A DNA stretch of 32,552 bases from Alicyclobacillus mali NBRC 102425 (GTDB lineage Bacteria; Bacillota; Bacilli; Alicyclobacillales; Alicyclobacillaceae): assembly GCF_001570745.1 (NCBI RefSeq), contig NZ_BCSG01000034.1:1-32552 (forward strand). The letters run 5' to 3'. The translations under genes were made by a program, and so were the position numbers. Under the pieces are notes generated by a model, which searched no databases, had not been told where the DNA came from, and was given only the letters and a program-made list of their open reading frames with translations. Below, one piece after another: positions 23,562 through 31,295 of the stretch (the first letter of the stretch is position 1; every line of letters starts with the position of its first letter).

Positions 23562-23960
23562 AGTGTAAAATGAACTTGTGTAAACTCCCCGAGCCCAGGA
23601 GTGGGAGTCTACAAGGGGAGTGAACCGGCATGGAACTTATATCCAAGGAACAAATCCGTCAACTCATTCGAGATGGCAAGTTGAACGATATTCACGACGT
23701 CCAAAATATGCTCAAGGATCTATTCGCGAGCACCATCCAAGAGATGCTCGAAGCCGAATTGGACACGCATCTGGGATATACCAAATACGACGCGAAGCAC
23801 AAAGACACGGATAACGCCCGAAATGGCCACGGCGCCAAGCGGACGGTGCAGTCCGAACTCGGCGATATCGATATCGCGCTTCCTCGAGACAGGAAAGGCG
23901 AGTTTGAGCCTTTGATTGTGCAAAAGCGTCAAAAGCGCATGCCAAGTATCGAAGAACAGG
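23562..23960 (+). mobile_element. IS256-family element, left end only
   Basis: The left tip begins about here with GTGTAAAATGAACTTGTGTA, a typical IS256-family end (GTGTAAA motifs), followed by the start of a transposase gene. The element is cut about 400 bp in; the remaining two thirds and the right inverted repeat are absent. Confidence 0.65.
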
Positions 23961-24034
23961 GGTGTGTCAAGCTTTCTACTCGAAAATCCCTTGCCTCACA
24001 TGGACTCACGATTCTGCAAAAAGCTCTCCTATGA
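23630..24034 (+). pseudogene. IS256-family (mutator) transposase, 3'-truncated
   Basis: The first ~109 residues are a normal mutator-type N-terminus: LKDLFASTIQEMLEAELDTH, LGYTKYDAKHKDTDNARNG, then GDIDIALPRDRKGEFEPLIV and KRQKRMPSIEEQ. Full proteins have about 400 residues and continue with the catalytic domain. Here the similarity stops after SIEEQ (about 23960) and 25 unrelated codons follow to a stop at 24034. The ATG at 23630 follows GGGGAG. No catalytic Asp/Glu residues remain, so it cannot work alone. Confidence 0.88.
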
Positions 24035-24658
24035 TTATCGCTGCGAACCGCTGGTCAATTCTCGTTGTCGTAAGTGCTTAAACCGGACTGCTATCATGCG
24101 AATTGTAACGACCACTATAATGAGCAAAATCAGGGGTAATGGACGCTTGTAACTTATTCCATCTATCCAGACTGCAACGCCAACTAGAATAGTCAGCACT
24201 GCATGTACTTCTTCCTGAAGAGCGATGGGTTTTCTCCCCGCCAACAAGTCCCGAATCATACCGCCCCCAACACCTGAGAACAATGCGGCAATGATGATCA
24301 CGAAGATATTGTCACTCACTTGTTTTGCGTATAACGCACCCTGCAACGCAAACGACGCAAGTCCAATGGAATCGAAAAAGAGCCCCCACCTTCTCCAATG
24401 ATGTATCCATTTTGTAGATAGCAAATAGAGTATGGTCAATGTACCCAATACCAGTAACAGCGTTTCACGATCCCAAAGTTTTATGACAGGGATGCCGATA
24501 ATGATGTTGCGGATCACCCCCCCTCCGAAGGCCGTTGTTAAACCCAATACGTATACTCCGATCATCCTATATCGTGCCTGCAACGCCACGAACGCTCCGC
24601 TTGCAGCGTAGGCAATGGTTCCGATACCGTGGATAATGAGCCAACCAAACGTATCCAT
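24035..24658 (-). CDS. TRIC-type cation channel family protein (UPF0126/YadS-like)
   Basis: This 207-residue membrane protein has seven hydrophobic segments arranged as two similar triplets, as in prokaryotic TRIC channels. The two family motifs are both present: GLTTAFGGGVIRNIIIG in the first half and AALFSGVGGGMIRDLLAGRKP in the second. Eukaryotic TRIC channels conduct K+; the bacterial members form trimeric cation channels of unclear physiology. The ATG at 24658 follows AGGAGGATAAGG. The stop lies next to the end of the IS256 remnant frame. It is a single gene, AT-richer than the genes to the left. An uncharacterised glycine-importer-like role has also been proposed for YadS-type proteins. 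Confidence 0.88.
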   Translation of the reverse strand: MDTFGWLIIHGIGTIAYAASGAFVALQARYRMIGVYVLGLTTAFGGGVIRNIIIGIPVIKLWDRETLLLVLGTLTILYLLSTKWIHHWRRWGLFFDSIGLASFALQGALYAKQVSDNIFVIIIAALFSGVGGGMIRDLLAGRKPIALQEEVHAVLTILVGVAVWIDGISYKRPLPLILLIIVVVTIRMIAVRFKHLRQRELTSGSQR

Positions 24659-25085
24659 CCTTATCCTCCTACTTGAGGCAAACCGCCGTGATTCGGAGTG
24701 CGTTCACTGAGTTACACAGCTGCAGAATGTCTGCACTTTGATCTACATTCCGTACCTACAATGACGAAATGTTTTATCATAATCGCTGGCCACTGAGATC
24801 AATTCCAAGAACAATAGCAGAGAGGGGATATCGAGGATAAATGATTCACCAAGAACAATAAAATCAGAATATTAAGCTCCTCGATGATGTCTATCATGAA
24901 TTCGCAATTAGATAGGACATAGTCCATGCCAACCACAAACACACGTCATGTACACACTTCAGCGAGTTATCTATTGAGAACCCAGTTTCAATTAACTAGA
25001 AAAACAAATTTAGCTTTAGAAGATAGCGAACACCGTTTGCAGGATCACCCTATCACTGAACTGGCTATGTTAACGCTGGACAAGA
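24659..25085. other. Gene-free AT-rich stretch
   Basis: No frame with a ribosome site and plausible protein is visible on either strand. The sequence is AT-rich and without clear repeats. The promoter of the TRIC gene should lie in its left part, but I see no convincing -35/-10 pair. Confidence 0.5.
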
Positions 25086-25118
25086 ATCCGGTGGAGGCAA
25101 AGTAACTCTCCACCGGAT
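25086..25118 (-). terminator. Terminator of the formate dehydrogenase operon
   Basis: A perfect 11-bp stem (ATCCGGTGGAG with CTCCACCGGAT, 11-nt loop) lies 33 bp after the DUF1641 gene stop. The leftward transcript continues with TTCTTGTCC. Confidence 0.8.
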
Positions 25119-25151
25119 CGTTCAATACGATGAAATATGCCTATGAAAGAA

Positions 25152-25625
25152 CTAGAGCCTTTCGCCTAAGCCCCGTAACAATCCAAGCACGAACGCCAAG
25201 GCACGGTTGACGCCAGGGTCTCGCAGCGCCTTTACGAGTTCGAAGACGCCGACCTTCTTGTTCGATTCGAGGCTTTCGTGCCCGCGCTGAAGACCGACGA
25301 CTACAGCATCCGCCAACGCACCAATCCGGTCTGGATCAATCTTCCCGACCAATCCAACTGCGATCATGGTGTTTTTTACCGAATTCAACACGGACGGTTT
25401 CAGAATCTGCTCTAACGCAATGGAGGCGATCTTCTCCTTCGAATTCAACGCGGCGTGGAGAATTTCAAGGACCCCACTGTTTTCAAGATCTTGAATCAGC
25501 ACGAGCAAGCTCTGCAGTGCTGTTTTGTGATCTGCGACTGAATCCTCTAGTTCATGTAGGGCGATCCGGTTCTGCTCCGGCTTCGTGAACTCGATTCGTT
25601 TAATGTTGGTGATTGGACGTGCCAC
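25152..25625 (-). CDS. DUF1641 protein, formate dehydrogenase partner (YrhD-like)
   Basis: This 157-residue, mostly helical soluble protein of family DUF1641 resembles Bacillus subtilis YrhD. Segments include LQSLLVLIQDLENSGVLEIL, VLNSVKNTMIAVGLVGKIDP and the C-terminal family signature VFELVKALRDPGVNRALAFV followed by LGLLRGLGE. In Bacillus the gene pairs with a formate dehydrogenase catalytic subunit, and a role in linking the enzyme to the membrane quinone pool has been proposed for this class. Its start overlaps the end of the FDH gene by 26 bp, so the two are translationally coupled. A TTG at 25634 directly abuts the GGAGGG box, so the GTG at 25625, 9 bp away, is preferred. Confidence 0.88.
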   Translation of the reverse strand: MARPITNIKRIEFTKPEQNRIALHELEDSVADHKTALQSLLVLIQDLENSGVLEILHAALNSKEKIASIALEQILKPSVLNSVKNTMIAVGLVGKIDPDRIGALADAVVVGLQRGHESLESNKKVGVFELVKALRDPGVNRALAFVLGLLRGLGERL

Positions 25626-28584
25626 TTGTGACAACCCTCCGCGCTTGTTCTTCTACCGGAATGTATCCAGGCCGCTTCCATTTCCGTTCCACTTCGACAC
25701 CGCGTTGCGGATTGCGCTTCCCAAACCGCGGGTTGTTGCGTGGTAACGGTCTCCGCCCGTTCGGTTGAAGCACCTCCATCCGTACGAAAGTTTCCTTGTA
25801 CGCAGGAGTGTTCGTACGGACATCTGTCGCCGAGCCCGTTAACAGGTTCACGGCTGACTGGTCGCTCGTGGTGTTCATCGGCAGATACAATTCCTTGCCG
25901 CGAACTCTGTCGGTGACAACCGCCCGGACCTTGACCGATCCGTAGCGCGACACCAGCCGAACCAGGGCTCCGTCTTCGATACCGCGTTCCTTGGCCAACT
26001 CCAGCGAGATCTCCACAAACGTATCCGGAACTTTCTTTCGCAGACCTGGGGACTTGTCCGTCATGTTTCCTTCGTGAAAATGCTCGAGCAAACGCCCATT
26101 GTTCAAATGCAAATCGTATTCTTCGTCGGGTGTCATTGGCGGAACCCAGTTTGGCAAAGCCAACCGAGCCTTCCCATCGGAGAACCCAAATCCTTCTGTG
26201 TACAACAACGGTGTATCGGTTCCGTCCGGCGCAACAGGCCAGAGGAGACTGTTATAGCCCTCGAGCCGGTCGTAAGTCACGCCTGCGAAGATGGGTGCGA
26301 CTTTCGCAGCTTCGGCCATGATTTCGCTCGGATGCTGGTACGTCCAACCTGCACCCAACCGATTCGCGATCGCGCAAATAATCTCCCAGTCCGGCTTGGA
26401 CTCCCCGAGGGGCTCAAACACTTGATACAAACGTTGAATACGTCGTTCGGTGTTTGTGAAAGTACCTTCTTTTTCCAAACTCGGACTGGCGGGAAGCACT
26501 ACATCCGCAAACTGAGCTGTCTTCGTGAAAAATACGTCCTGTACTACAAAGAACTCCAACTGACTGAGCGCTTCATGGACGTGGTTCGCGTTCGTATCGA
26601 CCCACGCCATGTCTTCTCCCACGAGGTACATTCCACGAAGTTTACCTTCGAGGATGGCATTCAACATCTGCTGATTGTCCATTCCAGGCGTCGTTGGAAG
26701 CGGCGTACCCCAAACGTCTTCAAATTTCTTCCTGGAAACTTTATCACTCACCAGTTGATACCCAGGCAGCCAGTTTGGCAACGTGCCAAAGTCACAAGCG
26801 CCTTGGACATTGTTGTGACCACGCAGCGGGAACGCGCCGGCTCCCGGGCGGCCGTAGTTGCCCGTGACTAATAGCAAGTCACTGATTGAAGCGCTGGTCT
26901 CACTTCCACCACAATGCTGCGTAACACCCATGGCCCACAACACAGCAACCCCGTTCGCTTCGTGAATCATCGTCGCGATTTGAATCAAATCCGCCTTCGA
27001 AATGCCTGTGATCTCTTCCGCATAATCAAGCGTGTACTTACTAAGCGATTTCCTGTACTCGTCATACCCCACAACCCTTTCGCTTAAAAATTTCTTATCA
27101 TGCCATTCTTGATCGATAATGTATTTCGTTACTGCAGAAAGCCATACGTGATCTGTTCCCTGCTTCGGTCGTACGAAGAGATCTGCGCGTTCCGCCATTT
27201 CGTGCTTGCGCAAGTCAACCACGATCAACTTTTGACCGTGGAGTTTATGGGCACGTTTCACTCGCGTTGCAAGCACCGGATGCGCCTCAGCGGGATTGGC
27301 GCCCACGATGATCACAAGCCCTGCCTTCGCAATATCCTGAATCGTCCCGGAATCTCCGGCAAGCCCCACCGTTCGCATCAAACCATCTGTCGCAGGAGAT
27401 TGGCAATAACGGGAACAATTGTCCACGTTGTTGGTACCAATCACTGAGCGAGCGAGCTTTTGCATCAAGTAGTTTTCTTCGTTCGTCACTTTCGAGGAGG
27501 AAATGAAACCGAGGGCATCTGGACCGTATGTTCGTTTGATCTCTTGAAATTTCTCGGCAATCAAGTCCAGCACTTCATCCCATGTCGCTTCGACAAACGA
27601 ATCCCCGCGCCGGATCAAAGGTTTGGTGAGCCGCTCCTCGCTATTAACAAAATCCCATCCAAACTTCCCTTTTACACACGTGGAAATTCCGTTTACAGGC
27701 GCCTTTTCTGTAGGTTCGATCTTTAGGATCTTCCGCCCCTTCGTCCAAACGTCAAATGAGCATCCTACACCGCAGAATGTGCACACTGTCTTCGTCTTCC
27801 GAATCCGCTGCTCTCGCATGGCGGACTCAACTTCCGAAATCGCAAAAATCCCACCGTATCCAGGTTCAACCTGCTTGACGAGATCAATCATGGGATTCAG
27901 CACGTGAGAAGGAGTGCTTGACAGAAAACCAGCTTCTCCGAGCATGGACTTCTCCATCAGGGCATTGGTCGGACAAACGGTGACGCAGTGTCCGCAGGAG
28001 ACACAGGAAGATTCATCGATGGGAACATCGTTATCCCAGATGACTCGGGGTATATCCCGCTCCCAGTCAATGGACAACGTTTCGTTCACCTGAAGATTTT
28101 GGCAAGCCTCAACACACCGTCCGCAGAGGATGCATTGATCTGGATCGTACCGGTAAAACGGATTGGACATGTCTTTCTCGTACCCCTTGGGACGGTAAGG
28201 GTACTTTTGATGCTCAATTTTCATGAGCTGTGCGGTATTATGAAGAACACAGTTGCCATTGTTGTTATCACAAACGGTACAGTAGAGCATGTGGTTCTCG
28301 AGAATTCGGTTCATCGCCTCAACGCGCGCAGCAACTGCAAGTTCAGATGAGGTTTGAATGTTCATCCCCTCATCTACCTTGGTCGAGCATGCCCGCACCA
28401 ACTCTCCATTCACTTCCACCATACAGGTATCACATGTTTGAATGGGTCCCATATTAGGGTGATAACAGACGTGAGGATGGTCAATACCTTTCTGCATTAT
28501 CGTTTCCAGAATCGTCTGTCCTTCCGAGACTGTTATCTTTTCCCCGTCGATTACCACAGAAAATTGCAAAGCAGGACTTGTCAT
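25600..28584 (-). CDS. fdhF: Formate dehydrogenase, molybdenum/tungsten catalytic subunit with N-terminal Fe-S domains (YrhE-like)
   Basis: This 994-residue enzyme oxidises formate to CO2. Positions are from the ATG at 28584. A 2Fe-2S ferredoxin domain (C40, C51, C54, C66) is followed by a His-Cys3 cluster (H98, C102, C105, C112), two 4Fe-4S motifs (C151-C161 and C194-C204), then the catalytic domain with its own 4Fe-4S cluster (CTFCGVGCSF, with C303 as fourth ligand). The metal ligand is Cys394 in NCSRYCQSPATDG, not selenocysteine. The C-terminal pterin-binding domain ends in LTGSATDVRTNTPAYK. The ATG follows GGAGGTG; the longer frame to 28611 crosses the terminator's T-run. No NADH-binding subunit is nearby, so the electron acceptor is probably reached through DUF1641. 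Confidence 0.95.
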   Translation of the reverse strand: MTSPALQFSVVIDGEKITVSEGQTILETIMQKGIDHPHVCYHPNMGPIQTCDTCMVEVNGELVRACSTKVDEGMNIQTSSELAVAARVEAMNRILENHMLYCTVCDNNNGNCVLHNTAQLMKIEHQKYPYRPKGYEKDMSNPFYRYDPDQCILCGRCVEACQNLQVNETLSIDWERDIPRVIWDNDVPIDESSCVSCGHCVTVCPTNALMEKSMLGEAGFLSSTPSHVLNPMIDLVKQVEPGYGGIFAISEVESAMREQRIRKTKTVCTFCGVGCSFDVWTKGRKILKIEPTEKAPVNGISTCVKGKFGWDFVNSEERLTKPLIRRGDSFVEATWDEVLDLIAEKFQEIKRTYGPDALGFISSSKVTNEENYLMQKLARSVIGTNNVDNCSRYCQSPATDGLMRTVGLAGDSGTIQDIAKAGLVIIVGANPAEAHPVLATRVKRAHKLHGQKLIVVDLRKHEMAERADLFVRPKQGTDHVWLSAVTKYIIDQEWHDKKFLSERVVGYDEYRKSLSKYTLDYAEEITGISKADLIQIATMIHEANGVAVLWAMGVTQHCGGSETSASISDLLLVTGNYGRPGAGAFPLRGHNNVQGACDFGTLPNWLPGYQLVSDKVSRKKFEDVWGTPLPTTPGMDNQQMLNAILEGKLRGMYLVGEDMAWVDTNANHVHEALSQLEFFVVQDVFFTKTAQFADVVLPASPSLEKEGTFTNTERRIQRLYQVFEPLGESKPDWEIICAIANRLGAGWTYQHPSEIMAEAAKVAPIFAGVTYDRLEGYNSLLWPVAPDGTDTPLLYTEGFGFSDGKARLALPNWVPPMTPDEEYDLHLNNGRLLEHFHEGNMTDKSPGLRKKVPDTFVEISLELAKERGIEDGALVRLVSRYGSVKVRAVVTDRVRGKELYLPMNTTSDQSAVNLLTGSATDVRTNTPAYKETFVRMEVLQPNGRRPLPRNNPRFGKRNPQRGVEVERKWKRPGYIPVEEQARRVVTSGTSNHQH

Positions 28585-28604
28585 GACTGCACCTCCAATA
28601 AAAA

Positions 28605-28654
28605 ACTCCACTAAAACCGGCCTCCTATTACTGAAGGCTAGGTTTTAGTGGAGT
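28605..28654 (-). terminator. Intrinsic terminator directly in front of the FDH ribosome site (putative attenuator)
   Basis: In the leftward transcript a perfect 14-bp stem (ACTCCACTAAAACC with GGTTTTAGTGGAGT) with an inner AGCC-type pairing is followed by a T5 run. The T-run ends about 4 nt before the FDH Shine-Dalgarno GGAGGTG (28590-28596). It would end the upstream DUF2294 transcript, yet leaves no space for a separate FDH promoter, so FDH transcription must pass through it. Confidence 0.85.
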
Positions 28655-28725
28655 AGTTCAAAGCACTTCCTGTGCTTCTTCACCAATCCACAGGATATGA
28701 ACCGCTTAATCCAAGCGTAGCACGT
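28655..28725 (-). promoter_or_regulatory. Leader segment with a second small hairpin upstream of the FDH terminator
   Basis: Between the DUF2294 stop and the terminator there is a perfect 6-bp hairpin AAGCAC-AGGAA-GTGCTT (about 28661-28677). I recognise no molybdenum-cofactor riboswitch or T-box signature and no convincing promoter. The small hairpin could be part of an antitermination switch; this is inference. Confidence 0.3.
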
Positions 28726-29094
28726 TTACTCTTGATCGTCCAGTCCTAACGGACGGTCAAAAACATAAACCGTAAAGGCTGTATCCAGGTCGATATCATA
28801 ATCGCAAAAAATAGTAACCAATTTAGCATGGACCAACTGTTCAACTTGAGTTCTGATATCTGCATCGTTATACAGTTCCTTGATAAAGCTTGTTCGAAGT
28901 TCTCGGACAATCCGCCTGCCTTCTTCCGATCGAATAGCAAATCTTTCTACACTGGTAAGATTGCCTTTCATTTCACAAGCAACCCACGGCCCCATAAACC
29001 TCGTTGTTATGTGTTCAGGTCCCTTGCCCACGTACTTCTTCCGTATTTCTCGTACAAGATTGCTGAATTGATGCGTAACCCTTAAGGCAATCAC
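28726..29094 (-). CDS. DUF2294 family protein
   Basis: This is a 122-residue protein recalled as DUF2294 (similar to Bacillus subtilis YbcI). Segments are THQFSNLVREIRKKYVGKGP, TTRFMGPWVACEMKGNLTS, SVERFAIRSEEGRRIVRELR and a C-terminal VTIFCDYDIDLDTAFTVYVF. No catalytic motif or membrane helix is visible; the biochemical function is unknown to me. The GTG at 29112 abuts the ribosome box, so the GTG at 29094, about 7 bp after GGGGGGA, is taken as start. The gene lies 141 bp ahead of FDH under a promoter with a palindrome in its spacer. Its position makes it a candidate accessory or regulatory factor for the FDH unit. Confidence 0.78.
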   Translation of the reverse strand: MIALRVTHQFSNLVREIRKKYVGKGPEHITTRFMGPWVACEMKGNLTSVERFAIRSEEGRRIVRELRTSFIKELYNDADIRTQVEQLVHAKLVTIFCDYDIDLDTAFTVYVFDRPLGLDDQE

Positions 29095-29169
29095 TTGTGA
29101 ATCCCCCCTCACCGCTCTTTGTGATCATTCGTGCTCGTCTTCTGTGCAAACGAGAGGGATTATGCTCAC

Positions 29170-29199
29170 ATCATACGAGGTTATCATAACCCAGATCAA
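29170..29199 (-). promoter_or_regulatory. Sigma-A promoter of the DUF2294-FDH unit
   Basis: Reading leftwards, TTGATC (29194-29199), an 18-bp spacer and TATGAT (29170-29175) lie about 75 bp upstream of the DUF2294 start. Confidence 0.65.
29179..29191. promoter_or_regulatory. Palindromic operator candidate inside the promoter spacer
   Basis: GGTTATCATAACC is a perfect 13-bp palindrome (6-bp arms, one central base) exactly between the -35 and -10 boxes. A protein bound here would exclude RNA polymerase. It does not match the Fnr consensus. Confidence 0.5.
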
Positions 29200-29231
29200 C
29201 CCGGCTTCGACATTTCGTATACATACAATCC

Positions 29232-29264
29232 CCCGAACCTTTTGCCCATGAAGGCTCGGGGGGC
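29232..29264 (-). terminator. Terminator after the CoA-transferase gene region
   Basis: In the leftward transcript a 12-bp stem (CCCCCGAGCCTT with AAGGTTCGGGGG, one G-U pair) has a 9-nt loop. The wobble pair is tolerated only in the leftward RNA, which fixes the strand. A short T-rich GATTGTATGT follows. Confidence 0.65.
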
Positions 29265-29295
29265 TTGTGGATGACTTACGTAGTATCTACAAACC

Positions 29296-29442
29296 TCAAA
29301 CCTCGTGCTCGTGCGCTGCACGCCGATTCCGTCTGCCGGGCACTTCGTACTTCGTCACCGGGCGCACCGCACGCGTACGGATATCTGACCATGTCGTCCG
29401 AGTTTGGACCTCAACGAGGCAGTCCACACATGCGACGTACAC
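29296..29442 (-). CDS. Doubtful small CxxC protein
   Basis: The interval between the CoA-transferase stop (29518) and the terminator at 29264 holds one protein-like minus-strand frame. From a GTG at 29442 it reads VYVACVDCLVEVQTRTTWSD and continues to a basic, His-containing tail, stopping at 29296 (48 residues). ACVDC is a single CxxC knuckle. The frame stays open upstream through IETPPAGLPF to an ATA, where a start codon would be expected, and no good ribosome site is visible. It could be a small real gene, a gene whose start was lost, or chance. The terminator directly after it supports transcription. Confidence 0.3.
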   Translation of the reverse strand: MYVACVDCLVEVQTRTTWSDIRTRAVRPVTKYEVPGRRNRRAAHEHEV

Positions 29443-29517
29443 GAAGGGTAATCCAGCAGGCGGCGTTTCTATAAATCACCGCATCGTTCCGTTGAGTCTA
29501 CGCATTTTTCCCAACCA

Positions 29518-31086
29518 TCATCGTCGGACTCGGAATGGCTCGCGACGATACTGACTTGCGAACTCGAGTACATCGGATTGGGCAGCATGTACCAAAGAAC
29601 GCATGTCACCATATTTCAGCATCCGAAAATGCCAATCCCATGCTTCGCTAAGCACATGAGGCGTATGACCTCCCAAGGACTCAGCTCGTCGCACATACTC
29701 TATGAGCTCGTCCTTATAATCGGGGTGAACTAGGTGACTGATGATTTCACGCGCGCGCTGCCGAGGACTCAAACCGCGCAAGTCGGCGATTCCACGTTCC
29801 GTCACAATGACGTCTACATCATGCTCTGGGTGGTCGACGTGTGTGACAAACGGAACAATACTAGAAATTCTTCCTCCTTTTTCTATGGATCTCGTCACGA
29901 ATATGGAGAGGGCTGCGTTGCGCGCAAAATCGCCAGACCCGCCGATACCATTCATCATGCGCGTCCCAAATACGTGTGTGGAATTCACGTTTCCATATAT
30001 ATCGACCTCTAAAGCCGCGTTGATGGCAATCACACCCAAACGCCGCACGATTTCAGGGTGGTTGGAAATCTCCTGAGGCCGGAGCACCACTCGGTTTTTA
30101 TATTGTCCAAGATGCGACAAAACATGCTCGCGCATTGAACGTGAGAGTGTAAACGAACAGCTAGAGGCTAACTGCACCTTACCGGCATCTAGAAGTTCAA
30201 AGGCCGCATCTTGCATGACTTCTGTATAAAGTTCCAATCTGTCAAAGGGACTATTTTCGAATCCACTCAACACTGCGTTCGTCACAGATCCAATGCCGAT
30301 TTGCAGAGGACCGATATGCCTGGGCAAACGGCCTCGGCGGACCTCATGAACCAAAAATTCCTGAATGAATTCAGCCATTGCATGCGTGTCAGGATCAGCA
30401 GCTGACACCGTTGAAGGTGTATCCTCCTCAGCCGAAAGGACAATCGCTACAATCTTTTCTGGAGAACAAGGAATATAAGGTGTCCCAATTCGATCCGCTA
30501 CGTTGACTAAGGGAATGGGCTTACGGTGAGGTCTCGCCGCAGGTACATAAATATCATGAACTCCCTCTAAGTCTAGAGGCGCAGACAAATTGATCTCTAC
30601 AATAACTTTGTCAGCCTTCTCTACAAAAATGGGGCTATTCCCTACTGAGGTCGTTGGAATAATTCCCCCATCTTCTGTGATGGCTGTCGCCTCAATGATT
30701 GCAAAGTCAATCTTACCGAACCATCCGCTCCGAACCCATTCAGCTGTCTCGCTAAGATGTTGGTCGACATACTCGATATCGCCTCGATTGATCCTGTCTC
30801 GGAGGAACGGTTCCGATTGAAATGGAAGACGAAAAGACATTACTCCCTTTTCCGCCAATATCTTATCTGTATCTCCCAATGATGCTCCAGACAGTAGGCG
30901 AATCCGAGTATGTTCATTTGTCTCTGAGATTCTCCTTGATAGCGCCTTCAACACAGCTTTGGCATCACCCGACTTTGTGAACCCACTCACCGCGATTGTC
31001 ATGCCGTCATGTATCCAACCCTGTACCTCATCCACCGATAATACTCGAGAACGGAGAGACACATTACGAATCCTGTCCTCAAACAC
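29518..31086 (-). CDS. Acetyl-CoA hydrolase / succinate CoA-transferase family enzyme
   Basis: This is a 522-residue class I CoA-transferase of the acetyl-CoA hydrolase (Ach1/Cat1/AarC) family. The N-terminal half has TIAVSGFTKSGDAKAV and LLSGASLGDTD. The catalytic Glu, which forms the glutamyl-CoA thioester, is E289 in LELYTEVMQDAAFELL. The C-terminal half has FGTRMMNGIGGSGDFARNA and VTERGIADLRGLSPRQRA. Likely reactions move CoA between succinyl-CoA and acetate or hydrolyse acetyl-CoA; the sequence does not settle which. The GTG at 31086 follows GAGGTGGG. The LytTR gene lies 209 bp upstream on the same strand and is the best candidate regulator. Base composition is AT-richer than the window's central genes. 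Confidence 0.92.
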   Translation of the reverse strand: MFEDRIRNVSLRSRVLSVDEVQGWIHDGMTIAVSGFTKSGDAKAVLKALSRRISETNEHTRIRLLSGASLGDTDKILAEKGVMSFRLPFQSEPFLRDRINRGDIEYVDQHLSETAEWVRSGWFGKIDFAIIEATAITEDGGIIPTTSVGNSPIFVEKADKVIVEINLSAPLDLEGVHDIYVPAARPHRKPIPLVNVADRIGTPYIPCSPEKIVAIVLSAEEDTPSTVSAADPDTHAMAEFIQEFLVHEVRRGRLPRHIGPLQIGIGSVTNAVLSGFENSPFDRLELYTEVMQDAAFELLDAGKVQLASSCSFTLSRSMREHVLSHLGQYKNRVVLRPQEISNHPEIVRRLGVIAINAALEVDIYGNVNSTHVFGTRMMNGIGGSGDFARNAALSIFVTRSIEKGGRISSIVPFVTHVDHPEHDVDVIVTERGIADLRGLSPRQRAREIISHLVHPDYKDELIEYVRRAESLGGHTPHVLSEAWDWHFRMLKYGDMRSLVHAAQSDVLEFASQYRREPFRVRR

Positions 31087-31295
31087 GTTCCCACCTCATT
31101 TTGTATGAAAGCGAATTCGATGCTATCGCCTTTCAATGTAACCCCCCGTCTCAAAGCGTGCATCTGATTTCTGACGGAAAGACATATTTTGCGACGAAAC
31201 GTAATATATTCGGATAAACCATGAGCGAAATAAGGGGCACTGTTACAAAGGGCAGCCTATCTCTCGACTTCCACTTTTGTGTTGAGCCTATCGAT

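Noticed and set aside
28655..28725. Molybdenum-cofactor riboswitch in front of formate dehydrogenase
   Set aside because: The gene type invites it, but the leader is only about 70 nt before the terminator and I see no match to the complex conserved Moco fold.
31087..31295. LytTR direct-repeat binding sites upstream of the CoA-transferase
   Set aside because: Two CGT-centred half-sites are visible but about 25 bp apart, not the usual 21-22 bp, and the match is weak.
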